Shown in pieces: positions 17,762 through 26,557 of a DNA stretch of 64,000 nt. Every line of letters starts with the position of its first letter. Within the stretch, counting starts at the first letter, position 1. Source of the stretch: an uncultured bacterium (GTDB taxonomy: Bacteria; Planctomycetota; GCA-002687715); the NCBI GenBank assembly GCA_902826835.1, contig CADEGH010000001.1, positions 62,001-126,000 of the forward strand, in the 5' to 3' direction. The notes beneath the pieces were generated by a model. It did not search any database. It was not told the origin of the DNA and saw only the letters and a list, made by a program, of their open reading frames with translations. The position numbers and the translations under genes are program-made.

Positions 17762-18899
17762 GGACATGGACGCCGGAATTGACATCGGTGGCCACAAAAA
17801 CGGTGCCATCCACGAGCACTGGTCCCGCCACGAAGCCGTCCTCGAAATCCATACTGAAGGTGACTTCGCCGGTTTTTCGGTTGGCGACGCGGAACTTGCG
17901 ATCGCGGGCGGTGAAGAGCACGTCGTCGCCATTCACGATCGGAGGACAGACTTTGTGGCCACACTCGATCTGCCACAATTTCTCGCCGGTCACCGCGTTG
18001 ATAGCACGCAGCTGAGCGCCCACCGGCACATACAACACTCCATCGGCCAGAGCGGAAGTGACTTGGTCATCCCCGGTTGTCTCAGCCTCCCATTCGACTT
18101 TCCCGCTGAACAGATCCGTCGCCACGAGCTTGCTCGCACTCGTCATGACGAAGGCAAAACCCAGGCCGATGACCGGAGTGGAGTTGGAGGTACTCGGCAT
18201 CTCGATCCTGCGGCGAACTTCCCCGGTTTCGTAGACGATTTCGTAGATGTAGCGATCTTTGCACGGCACGTAGACCAAGTCGCCCACGATGGCCGGAGTG
18301 GCCCCGACTTCACGGTGCGTGGCCACTCGCCACTTGTGCTGCCCCGTCTCGGGATCGATGCAATGGACCGTGTTGTCGATGGACCCGAAGACGATGCCGC
18401 GCCGGTCACCCTTGGGCGAGGAGTAGATTTCCTTCTTGGCCGCCTCGGACTCGAAGAGGATGTTGCCGGTCTTGAGATCGAGGCAGTAGATTCGGCCGGT
18501 CTTACTACCGGTGTAGACTCGATCGCCCACGATCAACGGCGAGGTGAAGACGATGCCCTGGCCCAGCGCGCCGGACCCGCACTGCCGAATCCACACCTTG
18601 TTTCCGGTGGCGGCGTCGATGGCATTGACAAATCCCCCCTCACTCGGAGCGATCACGATTCCTTGGGCCACGGCGGGGGTAGACGTCAGCGGCGAACCGG
18701 CGAAGTACTTCCACTTCGTGCCCTTGTAAGCGGGCCTCCGAGAGTAGGAGACGCCCGTGTTGAGGGGATCCCCCCGGTACTCACTCCATGCCGCGATCCC
18801 CGGTTTGGCCGGAGCGGGTTTTTCGTTCGCAACCACTTGACCGAGGGCCACGGCGTCGACGGCAAGGACGAGCAGGGCCGGAATGAGGGCTCGCAGCAT
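17748..18899 (-). CDS. Secreted PQQ-type beta-propeller protein
   Basis: 383 residues with an N-terminal signal peptide (about 1-20, MLRALIPALLVLAVDAVALG). The mature part is made of repeated blades with the pattern G-x-hydrophobic-Y-x-LDxxTGxxxW, for example VNAIDAATGNKVW, YCLDLKTGNILFE, HCIDPETGQHKW and RAINAVTGEKLW. This is the PQQ/Kelch-like propeller seen in BamB and in quinoprotein dehydrogenases. No catalytic dehydrogenase domain is present, so a scaffold or sensor role in the periplasm is more likely than an enzyme. It follows a secreted protein gene and an ECF sigma/anti-sigma pair. Confidence 0.9.
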   Translation of the reverse strand: MLRALIPALLVLAVDAVALGQVVANEKPAPAKPGIAAWSEYRGDPLNTGVSYSRRPAYKGTKWKYFAGSPLTSTPAVAQGIVIAPSEGGFVNAIDAATGNKVWIRQCGSGALGQGIVFTSPLIVGDRVYTGSKTGRIYCLDLKTGNILFESEAAKKEIYSSPKGDRRGIVFGSIDNTVHCIDPETGQHKWRVATHREVGATPAIVGDLVYVPCKDRYIYEIVYETGEVRRRIEMPSTSNSTPVIGLGFAFVMTSASKLVATDLFSGKVEWEAETTGDDQVTSALADGVLYVPVGAQLRAINAVTGEKLWQIECGHKVCPPIVNGDDVLFTARDRKFRVANRKTGEVTFSMDFEDGFVAGPVLVDGTVFVATDVNSGVHVHAIE

Positions 18900-18935
18900 G
18901 GATGGCTCCCCCCGCCCGAAAAGCCGCAGCCGGAG

Positions 18936-20675
18936 CTACCGGGTCAGTCGTGCCAGCAGCACAAGGGAGTCCGATCGGCTCGAGCGCTCCGCCAAGTGCA
19001 GCAGTGTCCACTCTCCGAGCCGGAGGCTTCCCTGCATACCACTGGCGATGGTCTCGGTGCGAGGCGTTTCGATGATACCTACATCGTCTGACTTCCCGTC
19101 ATAGGATGTAAGTTCCCCTACGAGTTCGCGGGACAGAAACTCCCCGCGAATCTCCACCGGGCCCGCCGCCGGGCCATGGAGGGTCGCCGTCAAACCCGTG
19201 CCGAGGAAAAGCGACGAAACCCAGGGATCGGCAATCCGCGCGTCGTGGGCGATCTCGACATCCTGGTCCGCCAGGTAGGCGACCTGCCTACCGAGGAGCA
19301 GCCGGAAAGCGTCCCCGCCGGCCACCGAGACCCGGCCCCGTCCGTCCAGACCTTTGGCTACCGTCTCCAAGTCGATCTTCCCGAGCAGCAGGCCCCGAGC
19401 CGTTTCGCGGTCGACCTTGCCAACCGCCACCTCGACTCCGCGGGTCGGGAGCGCATCATCCATGATGGATTGAACGAGCCCTTCGACCTTGCGCGATAGG
19501 TCTCCGGCACGACGACCGCTGAGGATCATGACCCCCTGGCGGCTGGTCATCTCCAGTTCATCCGAATCGACCTGCGTGTCTTCGAACGAGCGCCGAATCG
19601 TATCCTGGATTTGGTCGCCCTCGATCGCAATGCGCTCGAACTCGCTTGCTCTCTCGGGCGCTCGCACCACTGATCTCGAGGGAACCAGCCGTGGCAGTGC
19701 TCGCCGTTCATTCAGCAAGCTCCCGACCCTGCCCGTCCCGAGCAGGCGCAAGTGCGATCCGGCTCCGGCACTCCCCGAAGCCGCACTGCTCCCGACGCGG
19801 ACCAAGACCCAGGAGTCAGCAGCACCCTGGACGAGTCCCAAGACCAGCGCCCCGCCCCCTTCGATCCGACCTGACACCTCAGCACTCATCAAGGAGAAGG
19901 TCGGAAGTTGGAGATTGCCGAGTGAAGTGGCCCCGATTTGCACAATGCGCACGTCCTCCAGCGAAGATCGCTGGATCGAGGCTTGGAGCTCCCAGCCGGT
20001 CCCGGCTGAAGTGATGCGAACCGCGGCCTCGAGTCCATCACGAAAGAGACCGACGATCGGATCCGCAATTTCGCTCTCCTGCGCGACCTCGACGTCGTAC
20101 TCGGCGATCATCGACTGCCCGCGTACGACCGCGATGCGGAACCAACTGCCCGGCGTGCCTCGCCCCACTCCCAGGCATACCGAACCGGCTTCCGCGAGGA
20201 GAGTTTCCACCGCGGCTTTCGAGAGGCGTGGTCCGGCCTCAGCAGGAAGGCGGTCTGCCGGGACCGTCCAGATCTCAACCAACTGGGTGGTGCTGACGCG
20301 TTGCCTCAGAAGGGACAGAAGTTCCGCAATCCGGGTTTGCATGCTCTGCGGAGCGCGGGCGCAGAGCAGCCCCGACCCCATGCTGTCGATCGTTCGGCCG
20401 TCCTGCTCCCATTCATCTCGGGGACCGGAGCGACGAATCATCTCGACGATATCGGACTCTTCCCAGAGAGGATCGGAATAGCGGTCCTCCTCTCGATTCT
20501 CTTCATCAACCACTCCCCCGGACCCGAGAGGCAAGGGGAGCACAGGATTCACGGCGCGGTGCGGCCGAACCAGATCGCTGATGTCATACGATTTGATTTC
20601 AGAGGCCTCGGGAGGAGCCTGAGCCAACACGCCCCACGACAATCCCAGAGTAGCCAAGAGACTGAGTACGAACAT
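18936..20675 (-). CDS. Large secreted protein of unknown function
   Basis: 579 residues with a signal peptide (MFVLSLLATLGLSWGVLAQ). An early segment SYDISDLV followed by RTIDSMGSGLLCARAPQSMQTRI resembles short motifs in planctomycete proteins with secretin-N-like modules. The rest contains two similar halves with beta-strand-rich repeats: ESEIADPIVGLFRDGLEA and DARIADPWVSSLFLGTGL, each followed by a similar hydrophobic strand. No catalytic motif is evident and I do not recognise the family. It sits between the HEAT-repeat anti-sigma gene and the propeller gene on the same strand. Confidence 0.75.
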   Translation of the reverse strand: MFVLSLLATLGLSWGVLAQAPPEASEIKSYDISDLVRPHRAVNPVLPLPLGSGGVVDEENREEDRYSDPLWEESDIVEMIRRSGPRDEWEQDGRTIDSMGSGLLCARAPQSMQTRIAELLSLLRQRVSTTQLVEIWTVPADRLPAEAGPRLSKAAVETLLAEAGSVCLGVGRGTPGSWFRIAVVRGQSMIAEYDVEVAQESEIADPIVGLFRDGLEAAVRITSAGTGWELQASIQRSSLEDVRIVQIGATSLGNLQLPTFSLMSAEVSGRIEGGGALVLGLVQGAADSWVLVRVGSSAASGSAGAGSHLRLLGTGRVGSLLNERRALPRLVPSRSVVRAPERASEFERIAIEGDQIQDTIRRSFEDTQVDSDELEMTSRQGVMILSGRRAGDLSRKVEGLVQSIMDDALPTRGVEVAVGKVDRETARGLLLGKIDLETVAKGLDGRGRVSVAGGDAFRLLLGRQVAYLADQDVEIAHDARIADPWVSSLFLGTGLTATLHGPAAGPVEIRGEFLSRELVGELTSYDGKSDDVGIIETPRTETIASGMQGSLRLGEWTLLHLAERSSRSDSLVLLARLTR

Positions 20676-20732
20676 GGACTCTCCTTACTCCCGGTTGCCC
20701 GGGACGGTTCAGGGTTTGAGTAGAAACTGTGC

Positions 20733-22430
20733 CTAACGCGAGGGGGATGCCCTCGGCGGCGTTCGCCCTCGCGCACGTTGCGCCGAGAGCGCGAGCTCAG
20801 ACACGTCGCGGTATCGCTCGGCCGCCCGCAAGACCGCGGCCGCCCATTCGAGTCCCGGCTCCGCTCGGAGGGCCAGGTTGACGGCGACTCGTCGATCCTC
20901 GGTGCGTTGGAGCGCGCGAGGCAGATGTGTCATGGCCGCTTCTCCACCATGTTCGGCCACGATTTCGAGAGCCAGGCGGCGCACCCCGCGATCCCCGGAG
21001 TTGAGACGAGAGAGCGCCGCCTTCAGGCCGGCTTCGCTCTTACCGGCGGACCGGAGGGCAAACATGGCAGATCGCTGCTCTCTCGGATCGCCTAGAGACA
21101 GGACCGCCAAGTGCGTGCCCTCCGCACCTCCGATCAGACTGGCGGCCAGGGCCATTCGTCGACGCAGCGATCGCGACGCGGTCTCATAGGCCGAACGCAA
21201 GCTACTCAAGGCTCGGCCCCGGGAGGGGTCGCTCCAGCGGGTCAAGACCGAGACGAGCGAGGAGGCAGGCGCCAAGTCCGATTCCGACTCCGCCGAAGGC
21301 AGCGCCCGGACCAGTCCGAACAGGGCTTCACGGTCGCCGTTTTGCGCCAAGAGTTGAAGAGTCTTTTCGATGCCCTCCCGGTCGATTCCCCGCACCAACA
21401 TGCGTTCGAGCTCGGGAACGGCCTCGGAGCAGCGTGCTTCACCCAACATGCCGAGGACTCGCGCTCGCCGGTCAGCCGGCTGTTGCAGCAAGCTCGCTCG
21501 CAAGCAGGCGATCGCATCGGGCCGCTCCACCAAGGCTCGGCGCATCGCGGGTCCATCGGCACCGGCGAGGAATGCCAGGACCAGTCGATCAGCAGCCTCC
21601 GGGAAGGGCAACCGCGCCAGCGCTGGATAGCGGTCCTCGGGCCGGGACCCGCGGCGCGACAAGACCTGGTCGAGGACGGAAACGGCGCGGCGTTGGCGCG
21701 TCATCACCAAGGCGTCGACGAGATCCGAAGTGGGAATGTCGGGTCGATCGACCAACTTTTGGATGGTCGACAGCGACTCTGTCCAACCGGCGCGTGCGAG
21801 GTCGAAGAGCAACTCTCGTTGCGCGTCGGGATCGAGGGAGCCTTCCTGGAGCAGTTGCTGGGCGGGCGCGATGAATGTGCGAAGACCACACCGCAGACCC
21901 GCCGCGACGACGATTCCCCGGTGGAGGTCGTCGACGATCGCTGAGACATGATGGGACAGGTAGTCCTGGAGCCGAGTGATCGTGGCCCCAGCCGTCTCGG
22001 AAGAAGGGTCCCCGAGTCGTAAGACTTCAGCGATTGCCTCGGCATCGGGCGCGGACCTCAGCGCGACCAACGTCGATGCGTCCAGCGTGCTGGGCTGTGC
22101 TCCGAACTCGGCGGCCCGAGGCACGGTGGTGGGCTCGGTCGAGACGCGGGGCTGGTTCGCGAGCATGATCGCCACCACGACGACCGCCGCCAGCGAGAGT
22201 CCGCCTGCCAGACGAAGCATCGAAGTTCTTTTCTCCGGGATCGCCGATGCCAGGCCGTTTGTGTTCGCCGAGAGCGGGCGCTGAAGGTAGGAGTCGAGCC
22301 GGCGCAATTGGCGCAACACGTCCCGGCAGCGACTGCATTCGAGAACATGGAGATCCCACTCCGCCTGCTTGGTGGGAGGGACGCCGCAGTCTCCGATTTT
22401 GTGGAGCGCGGGGAGGCTTGGACACTTCAT
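20733..22430 (-). CDS. Zinc-finger anti-sigma factor with membrane helix and HEAT-like repeats
   Basis: 565 residues. The N-terminus has the ZAS-type pattern Cys3 and His28-X3-Cys32-X2-Cys35 (HVLECSRC), which normally holds zinc and binds an ECF sigma factor. A membrane helix follows at about 72-90, then a long alpha-helical region of HEAT/PBS-like repeats (for example ALSRLNSGDRGVRRLALEIV) facing outward. It starts with an ATGA overlap on the ECF sigma gene, the classic arrangement. The HEAT region may be the sensor that controls sigma release. Role is inferred from the domains and the gene pair. Confidence 0.85.
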   Translation of the reverse strand: MKCPSLPALHKIGDCGVPPTKQAEWDLHVLECSRCRDVLRQLRRLDSYLQRPLSANTNGLASAIPEKRTSMLRLAGGLSLAAVVVVAIMLANQPRVSTEPTTVPRAAEFGAQPSTLDASTLVALRSAPDAEAIAEVLRLGDPSSETAGATITRLQDYLSHHVSAIVDDLHRGIVVAAGLRCGLRTFIAPAQQLLQEGSLDPDAQRELLFDLARAGWTESLSTIQKLVDRPDIPTSDLVDALVMTRQRRAVSVLDQVLSRRGSRPEDRYPALARLPFPEAADRLVLAFLAGADGPAMRRALVERPDAIACLRASLLQQPADRRARVLGMLGEARCSEAVPELERMLVRGIDREGIEKTLQLLAQNGDREALFGLVRALPSAESESDLAPASSLVSVLTRWSDPSRGRALSSLRSAYETASRSLRRRMALAASLIGGAEGTHLAVLSLGDPREQRSAMFALRSAGKSEAGLKAALSRLNSGDRGVRRLALEIVAEHGGEAAMTHLPRALQRTEDRRVAVNLALRAEPGLEWAAAVLRAAERYRDVSELALSAQRARGRTPPRASPSR

Positions 22431-23002
22431 GACGACCTCCGCTTGGCGGCCGAACGTTTGCCGGGAATTCCTTCGATCGCATCCGCGAGTCGAGCGCGCA
22501 TCGCCTCTCGAGCCCTGAACAGAGCGACTTTGACCGAGATCACGGAGATCCCGAGCCAGCGGGCGATCTCCGAGTGCGAGAACGAGCGCAGCGAGTGCAG
22601 GAGCAGAACCGACCGCTGGCGCTCCGGGAGCGCGGCGACTTCTTTGCGCAGGATCTCGTCGAGTTCCCGGGAGATGGCCCGGGAGAGCGGTCCTTCGCCT
22701 CCGGCCGCCGGCAGTTCATCCCCGACCTCGTCGATGGGCTCGACCCGCTTCAGGTGCTGCACGCGGAGGTGGTCATTGAAGACGTTGACCGCGATGCGAA
22801 AAACCCAGCCCCGAAGGGCCGCCGGATCGCGGAGCGTTTGGATCGCCCGAAAGGCCCGGGACATCGTCTCCTCGGCGAGATCGGCCCCGAGCTGGCGGTC
22901 CCCGGTGTGGTGGACCAAGAAGTCGGAGATCTCCGGGCTGAGACCGATCAGCGCGGTTCCCAGATCTTCAGGCCATCGGGATTCGGGTTTCGAGTCGTCC
23001 AT
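22427..23002 (-). CDS. ECF-type RNA polymerase sigma factor
   Basis: 191 residues from the ATG at 23002. Region 2 includes DLAEETMSRAFRAIQTLRDPAALRGWVFRIAVNVF and region 4 includes LPERQRSVLLLHSLRSFSHSEIARWLG with a helix-turn-helix and SVKVALFRAREAMR. It has no regions 1 or 3. It is coupled to the anti-sigma gene downstream by ATGA. An ECF-like promoter precedes it. In-frame sequence upstream of this ATG overlaps the promoter region and is not part of the family. Confidence 0.93.
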   Translation of the reverse strand: MDDSKPESRWPEDLGTALIGLSPEISDFLVHHTGDRQLGADLAEETMSRAFRAIQTLRDPAALRGWVFRIAVNVFNDHLRVQHLKRVEPIDEVGDELPAAGGEGPLSRAISRELDEILRKEVAALPERQRSVLLLHSLRSFSHSEIARWLGISVISVKVALFRAREAMRARLADAIEGIPGKRSAAKRRSS

Positions 23003-23043
23003 GCGAGGTCGAGCCGGACTTCGGTCCGCGCTCTGCCTAATCA

Positions 23044-23069
23044 GACGGGGGATTGCCTTCGAGGTTACC
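23044..23069 (-). promoter_or_regulatory. Candidate ECF-type promoter upstream of the ECF sigma gene
   Basis: On the minus strand GGTAACC (23069-23063) is followed after 16 bases, counted from AAC, by CGTC (23047-23044). This AAC-N16-CGTC layout is typical of ECF sigma targets. Transcription would begin about 35 bases before the sigma ATG, so the sigma factor may drive its own operon. The pattern is short and unproven. Confidence 0.4.
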
Positions 23070-23101
23070 TCCCTCGACCAAAACCGTGCACCGAAACCCG
23101 G

Positions 23102-23131
23102 TTGATGAGCCCATCCACCTCCTGCTACCTT
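23102..23131 (+). promoter_or_regulatory. Possible promoter for rpmH
   Basis: TTGATG (23102-23107) is followed after 18 bases by TACCTT with a TGC just ahead of it. The -10 is a weak match. It lies about 60 bp upstream of the rpmH ATG and no better candidate is seen. Confidence 0.3.
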
Positions 23132-23188
23132 CCCCGCCCCGCGGTCCAGGCACGACTTGGACCGAACCTGATCCATGCCGGATTTGCC

Positions 23189-23326
23189 ATGAAGACCCAC
23201 GTCCGCCGTAGCGTCCTGAAGCGTTTGAAGACCATCGGTTTCCGTACGCGCATGAAGACTCGGGGAGGTCGCGAAATCCTCCGCCGTCGTCGCCGCATCG
23301 GTCGCCGTCTCGTCAACAAGGGCTGA
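23189..23326 (+). CDS. rpmH: 50S ribosomal protein L34
   Basis: 45 residues beginning MKTHVRRSVLKRLKTIGF and ending RRIGRRLVNKG, a basic protein with the L34 pattern (RRSxxKRxRxxGFRxRMxTxxGRxxLxxRR). It is an intrinsic part of the large subunit near the exit region. Unlike the common dnaA-rpmH-rnpA-yidC order, it stands alone and is followed at once by a terminator; no rnpA is visible within this window. Because it is only 138 bases long it is easily missed inside longer spurious frames. Confidence 0.95.
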   Translation: MKTHVRRSVLKRLKTIGFRTRMKTRGGREILRRRRRIGRRLVNKG

Positions 23327-23340
23327 TTTTTCGGCCTCCT

Positions 23341-23371
23341 GAAAAGCCCGAGCTGCCCGCTCGGGCTTTTC
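23341..23371 (+). terminator. Intrinsic terminator of rpmH
   Basis: A perfect 13-bp stem: GAAAAGCCCGAGC (23341-23353) pairs with GCTCGGGCTTTTC (23359-23371) around a five-base loop. The arms contain A4 and T4, so the hairpin works as a bidirectional terminator. It ends 45 bases after the rpmH stop. Confidence 0.85.
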
Positions 23372-23803
23372 TCGTTTGCTCTAGGTCGCACTTGGAGTGA
23401 ATCAGGCCGTCCCGCCACGCGGTCTGAGTGGTGGGCGCACGTTGCGGGGCGCTCGGGATCTCTCGTCCGTCGTCCACGACCAGGGTCGGCCAACTCCTGT
23501 CCATGGGCGTTCAGGAGCCTTCTCACCCCGACCATGCGGAGTCCGAGCAGGGTCGAACGCGGGAGACCCAAGCCACCAAGCGCCAGCCCACTGGCCGAAG
23601 TGGGGAGAGGGGGCGCGATCGCGTGGGCAATGCCTCCAACCCCGACTCGCAGGCCCCCTTCTGGGACCGATCCCCGGACACCAAAGCGCATGTCGCGAGG
23701 CCTAGGAGATAGCGCCAAGTCTGCCGCCGATGCAGCACTCAGGTTGACTTCAGGGAGTGCCAAGCCTCCTGGGGAGCGCCGACGAGGAACGAGTGCGACG
23801 AAC
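23372..23803. other. Unassigned gap between rpmH and rho
   Basis: No convincing gene on either strand and no match I can see to tmRNA, RNase P RNA, SRP RNA or a tRNA. It does contain nested inverted repeats: GGTCGG (23484-23489) with CCGACC (23528-23533), and inside them CTCCTG (23494-23499) with CAGGAG (23512-23517). This may mark a structured RNA or just chance in GC-rich DNA. Confidence 0.4.
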
Positions 23804-23830
23804 CACCGGAGCGGCGAAGCCGCCCCGGTG
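23804..23830 (-). terminator. Strong hairpin at the 3' end of rho
   Basis: Plus-strand CACCGG-A-GCGGC (23804-23815) pairs with GCCGC-C-CCGGTG (23819-23830) around a GAA loop, with one mismatch. It lies about 23 bp after the rho stop on the minus strand. No T-tract follows, so it may stop transcription by another route or only stabilise the 3' end. Confidence 0.45.
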
Positions 23831-23853
23831 CGGTGATCCTCGATTTGGCAGGA

Positions 23854-25209
23854 TTAACCCGAGATCGTGAACTGCATCAAGAACTCGGCGTTGGACCGGG
23901 TCTTTTCGAGTTTCTCGGTCAAGAGGCGCATGGCCTCGACAGGGTTCAGTTGATTCAGGACGCGCCTGAGCATGGCGATGCGGTTGGCCTCTTCGGCGTG
24001 AAGGAGCTTCTCTTCTTTTCTCGTGCCCGACTGCTGGATGTCAATCGCCGGCCAGATGCGGTTGTTCGCGAGCATCCTTGAGAGCACGATTTCGGAGTTG
24101 CCGGTGCCCTTGAACTCCTCGAAGATCACCTGGTCCATTCGGCTCCCGGTATCGACGAGAGCGGTGGCGATGATGGTCAAGCTGCCGGCACCTTCGATGG
24201 CGCGAGCCGCCCCGAAGAAAGCCTTGGGCTTCATGAGCACCTTGGCATCGAGACCGCCGGACATGATTCGCCCGGACCCCTTGGCCTCGTTGTTGTACGC
24301 GCGCCCCAGGCGCGTGATCGAGTCGAGCAGGACCACCATGTGATGTCCTGCCTCGAGCTGTCGACGCATCTTCTCCAACACGAGCTCGGTGATGCGAATG
24401 TGGTTTCCTGCCGTCTCGTCCAAGGTCGAAGCGATGACTTCCGCGGTCGTATTGCGTCGGAAGTCGGTCACCTCCTCCGGCCGCTCATCCACGAGGAGAA
24501 CGAGTACTCGGGTCTCCGGGTCGTTGCGGGAGATCGCGTTGCAGATCTGCTGCATCAAGATCGTTTTGCCGGAGCGTGGCGGGGCGACAATCAAAGCGCG
24601 TTGTCCCCGCCCGATGGGAACGAGAAGATCCACCACGCGCATGGAGATGTTGCCGCTCGGCGGCGTCTCCAGAACAAAGCGCGAAAGCGGATCCGACGGA
24701 ATGAGGTCTTTGAAGAGGACTTCGTCGGCGTGCAACTCCGGCGGTTTTTCGTTGATCGCCGTGATGCTGGCGAGCGCGGGTTTTTGACCGGGATTCCGAG
24801 GAGGCTGCACTTCGCCGAGGATCATGGATCCGTTGCGGACCCGAAACCTGCGGATCAAATTGGCAGGGACGTAGATGTCGTCTTCGTCCGGAAGGTAATT
24901 ATTCTGCGCGAATCGCAGGAACCCAAAGCCGTCCTGCATGATCTCCATGAGACCCGGCCTGGCCATCATCTCAAGGTGCGGCATCGGCGGACCACTAGGC
25001 ATCCCCTCCCTCATCGCACCAGGATCACCCCCCTCGCGGTGCCCGGGGTCCATTCCCGGTCCGTGATCGAAGGCGACCTCATAGGGCGCTCCCTGGCCTT
25101 CCGGCCCAAAATGTCCACCATAGGGACCAATCCCTGGTGGGCGACCGCCTCGCGAGCGACGACGCCCGCGACGGCCACCCGGCCGACGACGCGAGTTCCT
25201 GCCTGTCAT
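23854..25209 (-). CDS. rho: Transcription termination factor Rho
   Basis: 451 residues from the ATG at 25209, which follows a GGAGGGGAGG run. The first 90 residues are a Gly/Arg- and Pro-rich low-complexity extension ([16 protein letters not shown] and further). The RNA-binding cold-shock-like domain follows ([22 protein letters not shown]). The motor domain has Walker A APPRSGKT (209-216), [13 protein letters not shown] (Walker B region) and the R-loop/Q-loop segment [16 protein letters not shown]. Rho is an RNA-dependent ATPase hexamer that ends transcription. The extended N-terminus is common outside Enterobacteria and may bind RNA or promote condensates. A promoter about 350 bp upstream gives a long leader. 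Confidence 0.97.
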   Translation of the reverse strand: MTGRNSRRRPGGRRGRRRSRGGRPPGIGPYGGHFGPEGQGAPYEVAFDHGPGMDPGHREGGDPGAMREGMPSGPPMPHLEMMARPGLMEIMQDGFGFLRFAQNNYLPDEDDIYVPANLIRRFRVRNGSMILGEVQPPRNPGQKPALASITAINEKPPELHADEVLFKDLIPSDPLSRFVLETPPSGNISMRVVDLLVPIGRGQRALIVAPPRSGKTILMQQICNAISRNDPETRVLVLLVDERPEEVTDFRRNTTAEVIASTLDETAGNHIRITELVLEKMRRQLEAGHHMVVLLDSITRLGRAYNNEAKGSGRIMSGGLDAKVLMKPKAFFGAARAIEGAGSLTIIATALVDTGSRMDQVIFEEFKGTGNSEIVLSRMLANNRIWPAIDIQQSGTRKEEKLLHAEEANRIAMLRRVLNQLNPVEAMRLLTEKLEKTRSNAEFLMQFTISG

Positions 25210-25449
25210 TCGAGACAGACCTCCCCTCCACCCTGCGAGACCGGAAGCTCCGGAGACAACTCCGAGAAAGCCCTGATCCCCTTTAGGTGGAACCGATCCA
25301 AGTAATCGCAAGCCGAGGGGATGCAGTGACCAACGGGCACTGATAACGGCATGCGCGAACGGAAAGCGGTACGGAGAAACCCTTTCCCCGACTCGGCTTT
25401 CCTGGGTGGAGGCTCCCAGATGGTTTCCGGGAGCACTCTTGAACTGAAA

Positions 25450-25467
25450 GGCCCTGAAATGAGGGCC
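25450..25467 (-). repeat. Inverted repeat in the rho leader
   Basis: GGCCCT (25450-25455) and AGGGCC (25462-25467) flank a six-base spacer, with a short T run on each side depending on strand. It sits in the long untranslated stretch 25210-25568 in front of rho, where no gene is evident. It could be an attenuator, which would fit the known self-regulation of rho in other bacteria. Confidence 0.35.
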
Positions 25468-25568
25468 CTTTTGGAAAGCTGCCCGCAGCGTGGCGGGCCC
25501 AGCGATGGTAGGTGCCGGACCAGAGCTTCAAGGAGCTCACGGCCCCGGCTCACCCCCGAACACGCCTA

Positions 25569-25598
25569 TGTATACTCCATCGGTAGGCATGGACTCAA
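25569..25598 (-). promoter_or_regulatory. Candidate promoter for rho
   Basis: Minus-strand TTGAGT (25598-25593) and TATACA (25574-25569) are 18 bp apart. Transcription would begin near 25562, about 350 bases before the rho ATG. The -35 is identical to that of the Gld-like operon promoter at 17458-17463. Confidence 0.5.
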
Positions 25599-25634
25599 GA
25601 CCTTAGTTGCGACGGTTTTTTGGCGCCCGCTCGA

Positions 25635-26414
25635 CTATCCGATTCGATACGGGTAAATGAGCGATTTCCATCGTTCTGCCACCTGCGTGACTTTTGCGTC
25701 CTTCGTCAACTGCTTGTACAGGGTGAGGAACTCGTTCTGGGCGTCGCTCGTTGCTCCGGCCCCGCTAGAGAATGCCCGCTCCAGCTCCTCGGAGTATGGC
25801 AGGGTCAGGAGGAAGACCTCCCGCTCCATTATCCCTGCCTGGGAGGATGGGCGCTCCCCACCTACTCGAGCCAAACTCAACCCCATCTGGGAAAAGAACG
25901 GCTCGGACACCGCACCCGGGGCGAGCGCGAGGACCTCGACTTCGAGGAGAGCCGGAAGCGGCGCACTGGCGCCGGTCCCCGGCGGAAACCAACCTACGCT
26001 CCCCTTCGAATCCAGGAATGCCTGATCGACCCGCACGTGCTTCAAGAGCTGCCCAAACTCCTCCCCTGCCCGCAGCCGGCTCACGAGTCCGGAGACCTTC
26101 CTCGAGAGATCGGGGATGCGCGCGCGGAAATGGTCGTAGACCGCGGCTTCCGGGATGAGCACCTCCTCCATGGCGCGGCGCATCGCGTGGTCCGTCGACA
26201 GCGCCGGCTCCCGCTTGCGAAGCAAGCCCGCAATCCGCTCGATCGCACCCGCGGGTACGGGGACTTCGCCAACTTTGAACGCGACCTCCCCTTCATCTCG
26301 CACGAAGGGCATGGCCCGACGACTCTCCCCCGCCTCCCCGTTCGACGCTTTTTTCGCGCAGCCGGGTTGGCAGAGGAGGCTCACCAAGAACAGAAGTGCC
26401 ACGGTTAGACGCAT
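25635..26414 (-). CDS. Lipoprotein with parvulin-like (PpiC/SurA-type) domain
   Basis: 259 residues from the ATG at 26414. The signal peptide ends in CQPGC, a partial lipobox, so lipid anchoring is likely. The middle part (about 95-200) follows the parvulin pattern: EEFGQLLKHVRVDQAFLDSKG, GSVGWFPPG, and ALAPGAVSEPFFSQMGLSLARV. Proteins of this type help fold exported proteins. Most catalytic signature residues of parvulins are not obvious, so it could be a chaperone only. It is upstream of rho on the same strand and divergent from gdhA. Confidence 0.8.
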   Translation of the reverse strand: MRLTVALLFLVSLLCQPGCAKKASNGEAGESRRAMPFVRDEGEVAFKVGEVPVPAGAIERIAGLLRKREPALSTDHAMRRAMEEVLIPEAAVYDHFRARIPDLSRKVSGLVSRLRAGEEFGQLLKHVRVDQAFLDSKGSVGWFPPGTGASAPLPALLEVEVLALAPGAVSEPFFSQMGLSLARVGGERPSSQAGIMEREVFLLTLPYSEELERAFSSGAGATSDAQNEFLTLYKQLTKDAKVTQVAERWKSLIYPYRIG

Positions 26415-26557
26415 ACAGGGGGCGTCATAGCATCGAGCCCCGATGCCGGTCGGAGCTGATGACCGGACTACCGAACCGCCGGTCTTGATCCACTGCCAAC
26501 TGCTAAGTTCCAGACCCCCAACCTGGAATCCTCTTTCGCCCGCGCCGGAGCCCCGCG

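Noticed and set aside
23125..23763. A 212-codon minus-strand frame covering rpmH and its terminator
   Set aside because: It overlaps a certain ribosomal protein gene and a terminator, and its composition is Arg/Pro-rich without motifs.
23372..23853. RNase P RNA, tmRNA or SRP RNA in the rpmH-rho gap
   Set aside because: I searched by eye for the conserved cores on both strands (for example the SRP GGAAGCAGC loop and tmRNA acceptor ends) and saw none.
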